Both the position numbers and the translations under genes were made by a program. A stretch of 64,000 nt of DNA from an uncultured Prevotellaceae bacterium. Its GTDB lineage: Bacteria > Bacteroidota > Bacteroidia > Bacteroidales > Bacteroidaceae. Each line of letters starts with the position of its first letter. The stretch's first letter is position 1. Where the stretch lies: contig CACYRS010000003.1 of NCBI GenBank assembly GCA_902776935.1, forward strand, positions 1 through 64,000. The letters are read 5' to 3'. A model generated the notes under the pieces. That model made no database searches. It saw only the letters and a program-made list of their open reading frames with translations, and had not been told where the DNA came from. Shown here one piece after another: positions 9,591 through 18,098 of the stretch.

Positions 9591-10916
9591 ATGCATAAGC
9601 AACAATCATCTCTGATTACAAAGGACGGCGTGAGCTATCTCATCCCGTTTATCCTCGTAACATTCTGCTTTGCCCTCTGGGGTTTTGCCAACGACATCAC
9701 CAACCCTATGGTAAAAGCATTCTCAAAGATTTTCCGAATGAGTGTGGCCGATGGTGCTTTGGTACAGGTGGCCTTCTATGGCGGCTATTTCTGTATGGCC
9801 TTCCCTGCAGCCATCTTCATCCGTAAGTATTCGTATAAGGCTGGCGTGCTCATGGGACTCGGACTCTATGCCGCTGGTGCACTGCTGTTCTTCCCGGCCA
9901 AGAGCATTGGCATTTTCGGATGTTTCCTGATTGCATATTTCATCATGACCTGTGGACTGTCGTTTCTCGAGACATCTTGCAACCCCTATATCCTTACGAT
10001 GGGACCAGAGGATACAGCCACCCGAAGACTGAATATGGCGCAGTGTTTCAATCCCTGCGGATCTATCATAGGTATGTTCGTAGCAATGAACTTCATCCAG
10101 GCAAAGCTGAATCCTATGAGCAGCGATGAACGTGCGCTCCTTAGCGACTCAGAGTTCGAAGCGCTGAAGGATGCCGACCTCAGTGTGCTCATCTCGCCAT
10201 ATCTCATTATTGGCCTTGTCATCGTGGCGATGTTACTGCTTATCCGTTTTGTGAAAATGCCGAAGATAGGCGATGCCAATCACGATATCCATTTCCTGGT
10301 CACCATCCGTCGTATCTTCTCGCTGAAATACTATCGTGAGGGTGTCATAGCACAGTTCTTCTACGTAGGAGCGCAGATAATGTGCTGGACCTTCATAATA
10401 CAATACGGTACGAGAGTGTTTATGGCTGAGGGAATGGATGAACGGAGTGCCGAGGTGCTCTCACAACAGTATAATATCTTTGCGATGATATTCTTCATCT
10501 GTTCACGATTCATAGCCACTTTCATGATGAAATATGTCAAGCCAGCGATGCTGTTGGCTGTGTTCGGTATTCTGGCAATGGTGTTTACTGCAGGTGTCAT
10601 CGCCTTCCAGAGCCGCATGGGCGTTTACTGCCTGGTATGCGTCAGCGGATGCATGTCGCTGATGTTCCCCACCATCTATGGCATCGCCCTTGATGGTCTT
10701 GGCGACGATGCGAAGTTTGGTGCTGCTGGTCTTATCATGGCCATCCTCGGCGGTTCGGTACTTCCCTGGATGCAGGCGAAGGTAATCGATCTGGGAACGG
10801 TCTTTGGCGACTTCCCTGCTACCAACGCATCATTCGTACTTCCGTTCATCTGTTTCGTGATAGTGACACTCTACGGCTTCAGAATCCACATTGCAAGAGA
10901 GAAAGCAAGAATATAA
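9591..10916 (+). CDS. FucP-like sugar:H+ symporter (major facilitator superfamily)
   Basis: The protein is 441 residues with about 12 predicted membrane helices. FALWGFANDITNPMV near the N-terminus, followed by FSKIFRMS, is the diagnostic block of the FucP/GluP family of proton symporters, as are FLETSCNPYILTMGP and LNMAQCFNPCGSIIG in the first half. Family members import L-fucose, and related ones glucose, galactose or N-acetylglucosamine. It is the first gene of an operon with an aldo/keto reductase starting 9 bases after it, so the imported sugar is probably oxidised rather than phosphorylated. No fucose isomerase or fuculokinase gene is present in the window, which fits a non-phosphorylative route. 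L-fucose, L-galactose or another related sugar are all possible substrates. Confidence 0.85.
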   Translation: MHKQQSSLITKDGVSYLIPFILVTFCFALWGFANDITNPMVKAFSKIFRMSVADGALVQVAFYGGYFCMAFPAAIFIRKYSYKAGVLMGLGLYAAGALLFFPAKSIGIFGCFLIAYFIMTCGLSFLETSCNPYILTMGPEDTATRRLNMAQCFNPCGSIIGMFVAMNFIQAKLNPMSSDERALLSDSEFEALKDADLSVLISPYLIIGLVIVAMLLLIRFVKMPKIGDANHDIHFLVTIRRIFSLKYYREGVIAQFFYVGAQIMCWTFIIQYGTRVFMAEGMDERSAEVLSQQYNIFAMIFFICSRFIATFMMKYVKPAMLLAVFGILAMVFTAGVIAFQSRMGVYCLVCVSGCMSLMFPTIYGIALDGLGDDAKFGAAGLIMAILGGSVLPWMQAKVIDLGTVFGDFPATNASFVLPFICFVIVTLYGFRIHIAREKARI

Positions 10917-10925
10917 GATAAATAT

Positions 10926-11876
10926 ATGGTTTACAACGAGATTGGAAAAACAGGCATGAAGGTGTCGAACCTAAGTTTCGGCGCTTCATCATTAGGCGGT
11001 GTGTTTCATGGCGTACGCGAAGAAGAAGGTATCCGTGCAGTACACACAGCCGTAGACAATGGTATCAACTTCATCGATGTGTCGCCCTATTACGGACATC
11101 TGAAGGCAGAGATGGTTCTTGGCAAGGCTCTTAAGGAGATTCCTCGCGAGAAGTACTATCTCTCGACAAAGGTGGGCAGATACGGCAAGGATGGAGTCAA
11201 CACCTGGGACTACAGCGCGAAGAGGGTTACGGATAGTGTTTACGAGAGTATGGAACGACTGAATGTGGACTATATCGACCTTATCAACGTTCACGACATC
11301 GAGTTCCAGGGAGACATGGATGGCGGACTGCAGAAGATATGCGATGAGACCCTGCCGGCACTGGTGGCACTGAAGAAGAAAGGTGTCGTTGGTCATGTGG
11401 GCATCACCGACCTCCAGCCAGAGAACCTGAAGTGGGTCATCGAACACTGCGAGACGGGTACTGTGGAGAGTATCCTGAACTTCTGTCACTACAGCCTTAA
11501 CGACACTCTCCTGGCCGACTATCTCGGATTCTTCGAGATGAATAATGTGGGAGTGATTAATGCCTCTCCGTTGTCCATGGGTCTGCTCTCAACACGTGGA
11601 GCCCCAGAGTGGCATCCTGCAGTATGGAAACTGCGCGAGGCTTGTGCCCGGGCTGCAGAATACTGTCAGCAGCAGGGTTATCCCATAGAGAAACTGGCGA
11701 TACAGTTCTCAACGAGCCTTAATCCCCGCATTGCCACCACCCTCTTCAGCAGCGCCAATCCTGACAATGTGCTGAAGAATATCGGTTTTGTCAACGACCC
11801 TATCGACGAGGAGCTGGTAATGAAGGTACAGGAGATTATCGGCGACCAGATGTTCGTCCGCTGGAAGAACTCGTAA
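10926..11876 (+). CDS. Aldo/keto reductase, L-fucose/L-galactose (D-threo-aldose) 1-dehydrogenase-like
   Basis: The protein is 316 residues. It opens NEIGKTGMKVSNLSFGASSLGG, typical of the aldo/keto reductase group that includes D-threo-aldose 1-dehydrogenase and plant L-galactose dehydrogenase. The catalytic tetrad is visible in order: Asp and Tyr in FIDVSPYYG, Lys in STKVGRYG, His in INVHDIEF. These enzymes oxidise C1 of L-fucose or L-galactose to the lactone with NAD(P)+. The permease upstream and the amidohydrolase/lactonase encoded nearby at 15665-16603 support an oxidative sugar pathway. The family also contains reductases of other substrates, so the sugar is inferred from context. Confidence 0.75.
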   Translation: MVYNEIGKTGMKVSNLSFGASSLGGVFHGVREEEGIRAVHTAVDNGINFIDVSPYYGHLKAEMVLGKALKEIPREKYYLSTKVGRYGKDGVNTWDYSAKRVTDSVYESMERLNVDYIDLINVHDIEFQGDMDGGLQKICDETLPALVALKKKGVVGHVGITDLQPENLKWVIEHCETGTVESILNFCHYSLNDTLLADYLGFFEMNNVGVINASPLSMGLLSTRGAPEWHPAVWKLREACARAAEYCQQQGYPIEKLAIQFSTSLNPRIATTLFSSANPDNVLKNIGFVNDPIDEELVMKVQEIIGDQMFVRWKNS

Positions 11877-11914
11877 AAATGTAAAAAAGTAAAAGGTAAT
11901 TATAAAGTTCAAAA

Positions 11915-12934
11915 ATGAAAGCGATTCAGATTAGTGAGCCTTCTGTGATGAAGGTTATTGATATGCCAGAGCCCCAGATGGGCGACGACGAGGTATTGTT
12001 GAAGATGAGATATGTAGGTTTCTGCGGTAGCGACCTGAACACCTTCCGTGGGGGTAACCCGATGGTGAAGATGCCAGTGGTGCCTGGCCATGAGGTTGGT
12101 GCAGATGTGGTAAAGGTGGGTAAGAACGTGCCTGAAGGTCTTAAGCCAGGCATGACAGTTACCGTTAACCCATATACCAACTGCGGCAAGTGTGCATCGT
12201 GCCGTAACGGACGTGTTAACGCCTGTCAGCACAACGAGACGCTGGGTGTTCAGCGTTGGGGAGCCATGTGCGAATATATCGCTCTGCCTTGGGAGAAGGT
12301 TATCCCTGCAGGACTGCTCACCCCTCGCACATGTGCACTAATAGAACCTATGAGTGTGGGATTCCATGCTGTGAGTCGTGCTCAGGTAACAGATATCGAC
12401 GTGGTGCTGGTGATTGGTTGCGGAATGGTGGGTATGGGAGCCGTTGTGCGTTCTGCCCAGCGTGGTGCTACCGTTGTTGCTGCCGACATCGACGATGAGA
12501 AACTGGCTCTGGCCAAGGAGATGGGTGCAAGCTACACCATCAATACTATCAAAGAGGATGTGCATGCCCGTCTGTTAGAGATGACCTCCGGCTTTGGTCC
12601 TGATGTGGTTATCGAGGCTGTGGGCAGTATTCCCACCTATCAGATGGCTGTCGACGAGGTGGCTTTCACAGGGCGTGTAATCTGTATCGGATATGCAAAG
12701 AGCGAAGTATCGTTCCAGACAAAGTATTTCGTACAGAAAGAGCTGGACATCCGCGGTTCGCGTAATGCCCAGCCCAGTGATTTCCGTGCGGTGATCCACT
12801 ATCTGGAGCGTGGTACCTGTCCCGTAGATCGTCTTATCAGCAACGTGGTTAAGCCAGAGGCTGCCGAAGAGGCCATGAAGCAGTGGGAAGCTGATCCGGG
12901 AAAGGTGTTCCGCATACTTGTGGATTTCCAGTGA
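11915..12934 (+). CDS. Zinc-dependent alcohol dehydrogenase (medium-chain)
   Basis: The protein is 339 residues. The catalytic zinc site is in GFCGSDLNTFRGG and PGHEVGADV. The structural zinc cysteines are in NCGKCASCRNGRVNAC. The NAD-binding fold follows as VLVIGCGMVGMGAVV with an acidic residue (AADIDDEK) favouring NAD+. It resembles polyol, sorbitol and sugar-acid dehydrogenases. In this cluster it may oxidise a later intermediate such as a 2-keto-3-deoxy sugar acid, which is inference. It starts 38 bases after the aldo/keto reductase. Its TGA (12932-12934) directly abuts the stop codon of the convergent esterase-GH97 gene with no gap, and no terminator lies between them. Confidence 0.8.
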   Translation: MKAIQISEPSVMKVIDMPEPQMGDDEVLLKMRYVGFCGSDLNTFRGGNPMVKMPVVPGHEVGADVVKVGKNVPEGLKPGMTVTVNPYTNCGKCASCRNGRVNACQHNETLGVQRWGAMCEYIALPWEKVIPAGLLTPRTCALIEPMSVGFHAVSRAQVTDIDVVLVIGCGMVGMGAVVRSAQRGATVVAADIDDEKLALAKEMGASYTINTIKEDVHARLLEMTSGFGPDVVIEAVGSIPTYQMAVDEVAFTGRVICIGYAKSEVSFQTKYFVQKELDIRGSRNAQPSDFRAVIHYLERGTCPVDRLISNVVKPEAAEEAMKQWEADPGKVFRILVDFQ

Positions 12935-15652
12935 TTACTCTTTCACCACGAGAACGAAGCCACCTCGAGGCTGGCAACTGAGTTTAGAGGGGACTGTCTT
13001 AGGCGAGGTGATGCTCCATTTACCAGCAGCGGTATCTGCAAAGAGCATCATCTTGCCTTTTATGTTTATACCTGTGATATCCAATGTCTGAGCCTCATCG
13101 CGACCATTGATACCAGCAATATACCATGTGGTGCCACTACGACGTGCCATCACAACACTCTCGCCAGGATAACCACTCAACAAACGGGTCTCATCCCAAA
13201 CCGCTGGCAGCTCGCCAAAGAACTTATGAACCTTTGCAGGTTGTGCGAGATAACTCTCAGGCTTGTCAGCAAGATGCTGTAGGGCGCTCTCAAAGAGTAT
13301 AGTCAGAGCCAACTCATGGGCCTTTGATGTGATATGCGGATACTGGGAGTCGCTGAAGGTACATGGGGTATAGTCCATCGGACCAATTACATTACGTGTG
13401 AAAGGTAATGTGGCGTTATGACATGCAGCCTTATTAGTGAATACTGGTTTATTGTTATACCACTCTGCACCATAAACACCCTCTGTAGACATCAGGTTTG
13501 GATATGTACGCTGCCATCCACGTGGAACTGTTGCCCCATGGAAATTCACCAGCAGATGATGCTTGGCGGCACTCTCAAGGAGATCAATACAGAAATCCAT
13601 ATTTAGGAAGGAGTCTCCTGAGAAGAAGTCAATCTTCACTCCTGCAACACCAATCTTCTCACACCAAGCAAATTCCTTCTCTCGGTCCTCGGGTTTGTTA
13701 AGTCGGAACTTTGGAGTCGGAGCACCATCAATCCATCCCACGCTGGAGTTATACCATATTATCGGTTTAATGCCCTTGGATACAGCGTATGCCACAGCAT
13801 CCTCTATCGTCTTGCCGTCTTTCATCTCATCCCACTCAGCATCGATAAGCACATAAGGGAGATGCAGGGTGACAGCCATATCTACATACTTGCGGATGAT
13901 GTTATAGTCATTGGAGCCATGATTATACGCCCAATATATCCAAGACACCACACCAGGCTTTATCCATGATGTATCAGCGAGTCTGCATGGCTCAGAAACA
14001 TCTGTGATAAGAGTTGACTGCACCACATCAGCGAGAGAGCCGATGATTGCTGTTCGCCAAGGACTATGCCATGTGCCGTTCACCTTAGTATCATTCTCAG
14101 CAGGAGTCACCTTAAACAGTTCTCCATCGTTATAAAGACAAGAAGCACTCTGCTGACGCTCGATATTTGCCTCTGATATAAGTGTAAAGACACCTTCTGA
14201 TGGTTCGAGGAGAGCAGGATATGCCCAACGATTATGGAATCCTTCTGGAGACACATGTCCGCGGGCTGCTTCTCGCTCTGTCTTTACCTTATATGTTGTA
14301 GAGAGGGGGAAGAATCCCTCGTAGGCATCGTTCCATTGCATCATCCAACGTTTTGTACCTTCCGGTATAAAGAATGTGGTCTGTTCTGCAGGCAGAGTCT
14401 CGTTGCTAAGTGACGCTAACTCATATCGGAAGGCTACACCATCGTTGTAAAGTCTCATCACCAGTCGCTGACCATTTCCAAGGTCGGCACAATACTCATT
14501 AGCCTCGTTGGAGCAGTGAAGGCGCTTACCCGCCAACATCTGGTAATCAGCACTTATCTTCTTAGTAAACTGCAGACTACCGGCCTTAGCACCAGCATAA
14601 CCCACAACAGGGATATCGAGCACCGTCTTATCCTGATAGTTAATAACATAACCACTACCCTTCTGTACTGCGCAAATCTTGCCATTGGGCGATTTAGCCT
14701 GCCTGGAAAGACGTACGCTGTTCAGAAAATTAACCATCTTGCTAAGATTCTCCTCAGTATACATCTGCGGACCACCATGACTGCCTTCGGGTACGAAGGA
14801 TGCCTCAGACTTTACACCTGCAGCCTGCAACAGCTCAAAGAATTTCTTTCCCTGACAGCAAGGCACAACATTATCCTTCTCTCCATGGAAGATGATGATA
14901 GGAGGATTGCTACTGTTGACATAGTTCGTAGCACTCAGACTGAGGTATTTGTCAGGCTCCTTTGCAAGTTTGGAGTTCAGCAGCACATCCTCTGGAGAGT
15001 TCTCACCCATCTTCATCGACTCACCGCAGTCCATCGCTGTAAGGTCAACAGGACCAGACCAGTCGCAGGCAGCATTAACGGCACTACACTCGCCAAGATG
15101 GTTGCCTACCGCCCCCTCGAGATCGATATCCACACTACCCACCTTCGTCTGCTTCAAGCCACTGGTGGTAGCGGCTGTAGATGAAAGATGACCACCAGAA
15201 GAGAATCCAGATGTGGCGATGAACGAGGTATCAAACTTATACTTCTTTGCCTCTCCGCGAACAAAACGGATGACGGCACGGATATCATGAATCTGAGCAG
15301 GCCACTTGGCATCCATGCTACTACGGTGGTTAGGGCAAACTACTGCATAACCGGCCTCAAGGAGCGACTTTACGATAGTACCGAGGTCAGCCATCCCCTT
15401 ACTGCTGTTGCTGAACCAGGCACTGCCGTATATATGGATAACCACAGGATAAGACTCTGCCTCTTTCTTCGGAAGATAGATGTCACATGTGTGGTATGCC
15501 TGATCGTCGCCGGCATAGTTCACATCCTTGAATTCCTGAGATGTAGGGAGTTCCACTTTTGGAACCTGGAAACCGCCAAAGCCTCCCTGCGGTTGTGCCA
15601 TAACGATTACGCTAATGCACAACAGAATCGTTAATAATAAAGTCTTCTTCAT
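12935..15652 (-). CDS. Secreted esterase-GH97 fusion enzyme
   Basis: The protein is 905 residues with a signal peptide ending near VMAQ (about 19). Residues about 40-315 form an alpha/beta hydrolase of the BD-FAE-like esterase type: HIYGSAWF as oxyanion region, GFSSGGH with Ser151 as nucleophile, FHGEKDNVVP as acid block and EGSHGG as His block. Residues about 320-905 form a complete GH97 enzyme: GVKIDFFSGD (Asp675, likely nucleophile), FHGATVPRGWQRTYPN and STEGV (Glu724, likely acid/base), again the retaining, alpha-galactosidase-like branch. One polypeptide could therefore remove an ester group and an alpha-linked sugar from the same branch. The gene lies 12 bases downstream of the amidohydrolase gene and is probably in its operon. 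Substrates are inferred from families only. Confidence 0.85.
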   Translation of the reverse strand: MKKTLLLTILLCISVIVMAQPQGGFGGFQVPKVELPTSQEFKDVNYAGDDQAYHTCDIYLPKKEAESYPVVIHIYGSAWFSNSSKGMADLGTIVKSLLEAGYAVVCPNHRSSMDAKWPAQIHDIRAVIRFVRGEAKKYKFDTSFIATSGFSSGGHLSSTAATTSGLKQTKVGSVDIDLEGAVGNHLGECSAVNAACDWSGPVDLTAMDCGESMKMGENSPEDVLLNSKLAKEPDKYLSLSATNYVNSSNPPIIIFHGEKDNVVPCCQGKKFFELLQAAGVKSEASFVPEGSHGGPQMYTEENLSKMVNFLNSVRLSRQAKSPNGKICAVQKGSGYVINYQDKTVLDIPVVGYAGAKAGSLQFTKKISADYQMLAGKRLHCSNEANEYCADLGNGQRLVMRLYNDGVAFRYELASLSNETLPAEQTTFFIPEGTKRWMMQWNDAYEGFFPLSTTYKVKTEREAARGHVSPEGFHNRWAYPALLEPSEGVFTLISEANIERQQSASCLYNDGELFKVTPAENDTKVNGTWHSPWRTAIIGSLADVVQSTLITDVSEPCRLADTSWIKPGVVSWIYWAYNHGSNDYNIIRKYVDMAVTLHLPYVLIDAEWDEMKDGKTIEDAVAYAVSKGIKPIIWYNSSVGWIDGAPTPKFRLNKPEDREKEFAWCEKIGVAGVKIDFFSGDSFLNMDFCIDLLESAAKHHLLVNFHGATVPRGWQRTYPNLMSTEGVYGAEWYNNKPVFTNKAACHNATLPFTRNVIGPMDYTPCTFSDSQYPHITSKAHELALTILFESALQHLADKPESYLAQPAKVHKFFGELPAVWDETRLLSGYPGESVVMARRSGTTWYIAGINGRDEAQTLDITGINIKGKMMLFADTAAGKWSITSPKTVPSKLSCQPRGGFVLVVKE

Positions 15653-15664
15653 AAGTTCGTTATT

Positions 15665-16603
15665 TCATTCTGACATATTCTTAATATACGGAAGATCGAT
15701 GAGATTGCTGAAGCCATAGAAACGGCGGGCATTATCGCCTAAGAGCAATCGTTTCTCTTCATCTGTTAACTCATCTGACTTAATGATGAAGTCGTATGAC
15801 ATGCGATAGGTAATAGCAGTTATTGTACGCGGGTAGTCACTGCCCCACATCAGTTTCTCCATTCCCACAAGACCTGCAGCCTCCCGGATAGCGCAGACAG
15901 CAGAGGGGAAGGGATAGAACTCTGAGTTATAAAGCCAGGTGATTCCGCCAGTCTCAATCATCACTTTGTCGTGCTTTGCGAGGAGGATCTGTCTGCGCCA
16001 GCTGTCGTTCTCCCAACAAGGCGTTGCAGGAGGATTTGCCATGCCAAGATGACCTATAGCAATCTTCAGGTCAGGACATTTCCCGATGACACGTTCCATT
16101 TCCTCCACCTGTTTGTCGCCATCGGCAAGAGTGATGGAAAGCAGGGCCTCGCGTTCCTCCATAAGATGGAACATACGCATCATCTCATCGTCATCAAGAG
16201 GTCTTCCCAACAGTCGGTGCCCTGGTATCGCCAGACCCTTAAAACCATTATCCAACAGAGATTCCGCCTTTTCATAGAATCCGTCTTTAAGGTAGTCGGC
16301 CATTCCGAACACGAAGAAACGCTCAGGATAATTCCTGCTTACCTCTGCAAGATAGTCGTTCTGGATACCATCGATAAACTCCTGAACCACCACAGCTGCC
16401 GACACCTGGGCATAGTCCATATTGCTAAGGAACACCTCTGCAGTATTCCTGCCGTCTATGATGAAAGGAGGAATCATCTGCACTTCCTCACCAAGGAATA
16501 TCGAACGGCCGTTCTTCAGTGAACGTATCTCCTTACCATCCCAGCTCGTTTCCTGTCGGAGCCACAAATGGCTATGCGCATCTATTATAAAAAAGTTACC
16601 CAT
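15665..16603 (-). CDS. Amidohydrolase-family lactonase-like protein
   Basis: The protein is 312 residues without a signal peptide, hence cytoplasmic. Metal-site motifs of the amidohydrolase-2 family are present: FIIDAHSHLW (HxH) at the start, AIGHLGMANP (His) in the middle and LMWGSDYPR (Asp) near the end. Members near sugar dehydrogenases act as sugar lactonases, for example L-fucono-1,5-lactonase or L-rhamnono-lactonase. That fits the aldo/keto reductase encoded 4 kb away, whose product would be a lactone. Other members are decarboxylases, so the assignment rests on context. It is first in a two-gene operon with the esterase-GH97 fusion, and its promoter diverges from the sensor kinase genes. 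Confidence 0.75.
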   Translation of the reverse strand: MGNFFIIDAHSHLWLRQETSWDGKEIRSLKNGRSIFLGEEVQMIPPFIIDGRNTAEVFLSNMDYAQVSAAVVVQEFIDGIQNDYLAEVSRNYPERFFVFGMADYLKDGFYEKAESLLDNGFKGLAIPGHRLLGRPLDDDEMMRMFHLMEEREALLSITLADGDKQVEEMERVIGKCPDLKIAIGHLGMANPPATPCWENDSWRRQILLAKHDKVMIETGGITWLYNSEFYPFPSAVCAIREAAGLVGMEKLMWGSDYPRTITAITYRMSYDFIIKSDELTDEEKRLLLGDNARRFYGFSNLIDLPYIKNMSE

Positions 16604-16630
16604 AATAGTTGATAAAAGACTTTATGGGTG

Positions 16631-16638
16631 CAAAGATA
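16631..16638 (-). promoter_or_regulatory. Promoter -7 box of the amidohydrolase operon
   Basis: Minus-strand TATCTTTG is a perfect TAnnTTTG box, giving a leader of about 20 bases before ATG 16603. Two ATAATTAT copies (16642-16649 and 16653-16660) lie directly upstream of it. Confidence 0.6.
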
Positions 16639-16713
16639 CTAATAATTATCGAATAATTATATACTAAGCGACAAGTTTTCTGATTATTTTACAGATAATT
16701 CAGGATAATTTTT

Positions 16714-16721
16714 TATCTTTG
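16714..16721 (+). promoter_or_regulatory. Promoter -7 box of the sensor kinase operon
   Basis: TATCTTTG ends 9 bases before ATG 16731, so the transcript should carry almost no leader. Two ATAATT copies (16695-16700, 16705-16710) precede it. Confidence 0.6.
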
Positions 16722-16730
16722 CCGCAGAAA

Positions 16731-18086
16731 ATGATTCGAATAACTAAAATTATCAACAGGACCTTATCATTCAGACTCAGTCTAATGGTTATTGTAGCCT
16801 TGGCAACGCTTCTTCTCCTGGCGCTGTCGATACTGTTTTTCTACTCACGAAAAGCAGTTAAAGCAGAGGCCCTGAATAATGCTGAACAAACCTTAGAGTC
16901 AACGGTACGTCGAATCGACAACATCCTCTTGAGCGTAGAACAGGCATCAGGCAATATCTACTGGAAGATGATAAACAACATCCACAATTCGGAAAAGGTT
17001 GGACTGTATACACAGAAACTTGTGGAAGCCAGCCCTTATATTACAGACTGCAATATAATCTTTAATACCGACTCCGATAGTTTAAATACAAATTTCGTAG
17101 GATGGATAGATCCTCAAGAAGCAATGAGTTCCGAAATCAATCCTGTGGGTATCTTTAGGCTCCCACTCTACGATAGGCAGCAAGTAATCGGAACGATGGA
17201 CGTAGAGGTATCGTTGTCACAGTTGTCAAGTATCTTACTCGAAACAAAGCCGTCGCCAAATTCCTTCTGTACTATGCTGAGAAAAGACGGTACTGTCATT
17301 GTGCACCCTGACAGCAACATCTTGAACAAGAATATCTTTATTCTCACAAAACGTGACGACCATTCGATGAAAGAGACAGCTCAGGCGATGATATCGGGAG
17401 GAAAGGGATATAAACGCGTAAATCTGAGAGGTGAGGACTACTATGTATTCTTCAAACCCTTTGAGCGCGATTCTGTAATGGGAAGAGCGATGACAGAACT
17501 GGGATGGAGCGCAGCAATAGTATTGCCCAAAGACGATATCTTCGGTGAGTATATCCTCCTGCATTATATTGTACTCGCAATCACTTTTATTGGACTGACC
17601 CTGCTCTTTATCTCCTGTTTCTACTTCATCAGAAGACAGTTACTGCCATTGAGAAAACTGGAGAAGTCGGCAAAGCATATCGCTGAGGGTTTCTATGACG
17701 AGACCATCCCCTACAGCCGAAGACTAGACGAGGTGGGGCGTCTTCAGAATGATTTCAGGGAAATGCAGAAGTCATTGTCTACCCGTGTTGGTGAGATGCA
17801 GCATCTGGCAGACACCCTCAAGGGACGAAATGAAGAGTTGCAGGCCACCTATGAACAGACCAAGGCAGCAGACCTGATGAAGACTAATTTCCTACATAAC
17901 ATGTCTGACCAGATGATTACTCCCGTAAAAGACATCCACAAAGGAGCCATTGCCATCAGCAACCACAACAAGGAACTGTCGGAGGAAGAGGTAAACCATC
18001 TGGTAAGAAAGATACAGCATAAAGGTGAAAAGGTTACCTCCATCCTTAATAACCTGATTGCCGAATCAGAGAAGATAACAAACTAA
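16731..18086 (+). CDS. Degenerate sensor kinase-like protein lacking phosphoacceptor His and ATPase domain
   Basis: The protein is 451 residues from ATG 16731; an upstream TTG at 16719 lies in the -7 box and is rejected. Transmembrane helix 1 (about 15-38) is followed by a periplasmic Cache-like sensor (about 40-275), helix 2 (about 280-302), a HAMP domain (RRQLLPLRKLEKSAKHIAEG) and a coiled coil. It then enters a HisKA-like helix, but where a kinase has SHEIRTP this protein reads MSDQMITP, so Asp393 replaces the phospho-accepting His. The protein stops soon after with no N, G1 or G2 ATP-binding boxes. It cannot be a normal kinase. It may be a sensor that pairs with the intact kinase starting 12 bases downstream. 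The next gene has its own full N-terminus, so this is not a frameshifted single gene. Confidence 0.8.
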   Translation: MIRITKIINRTLSFRLSLMVIVALATLLLLALSILFFYSRKAVKAEALNNAEQTLESTVRRIDNILLSVEQASGNIYWKMINNIHNSEKVGLYTQKLVEASPYITDCNIIFNTDSDSLNTNFVGWIDPQEAMSSEINPVGIFRLPLYDRQQVIGTMDVEVSLSQLSSILLETKPSPNSFCTMLRKDGTVIVHPDSNILNKNIFILTKRDDHSMKETAQAMISGGKGYKRVNLRGEDYYVFFKPFERDSVMGRAMTELGWSAAIVLPKDDIFGEYILLHYIVLAITFIGLTLLFISCFYFIRRQLLPLRKLEKSAKHIAEGFYDETIPYSRRLDEVGRLQNDFREMQKSLSTRVGEMQHLADTLKGRNEELQATYEQTKAADLMKTNFLHNMSDQMITPVKDIHKGAIAISNHNKELSEEEVNHLVRKIQHKGEKVTSILNNLIAESEKITN

Positions 18087-18098
18087 AAAGGAGAACGG

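Noticed and set aside
14516..15184. 222-codon + strand frame opposite the esterase-GH97 gene
   Set aside because: It overlaps the esterase and the start of the GH97 domain, both of which have intact motifs on the other strand.
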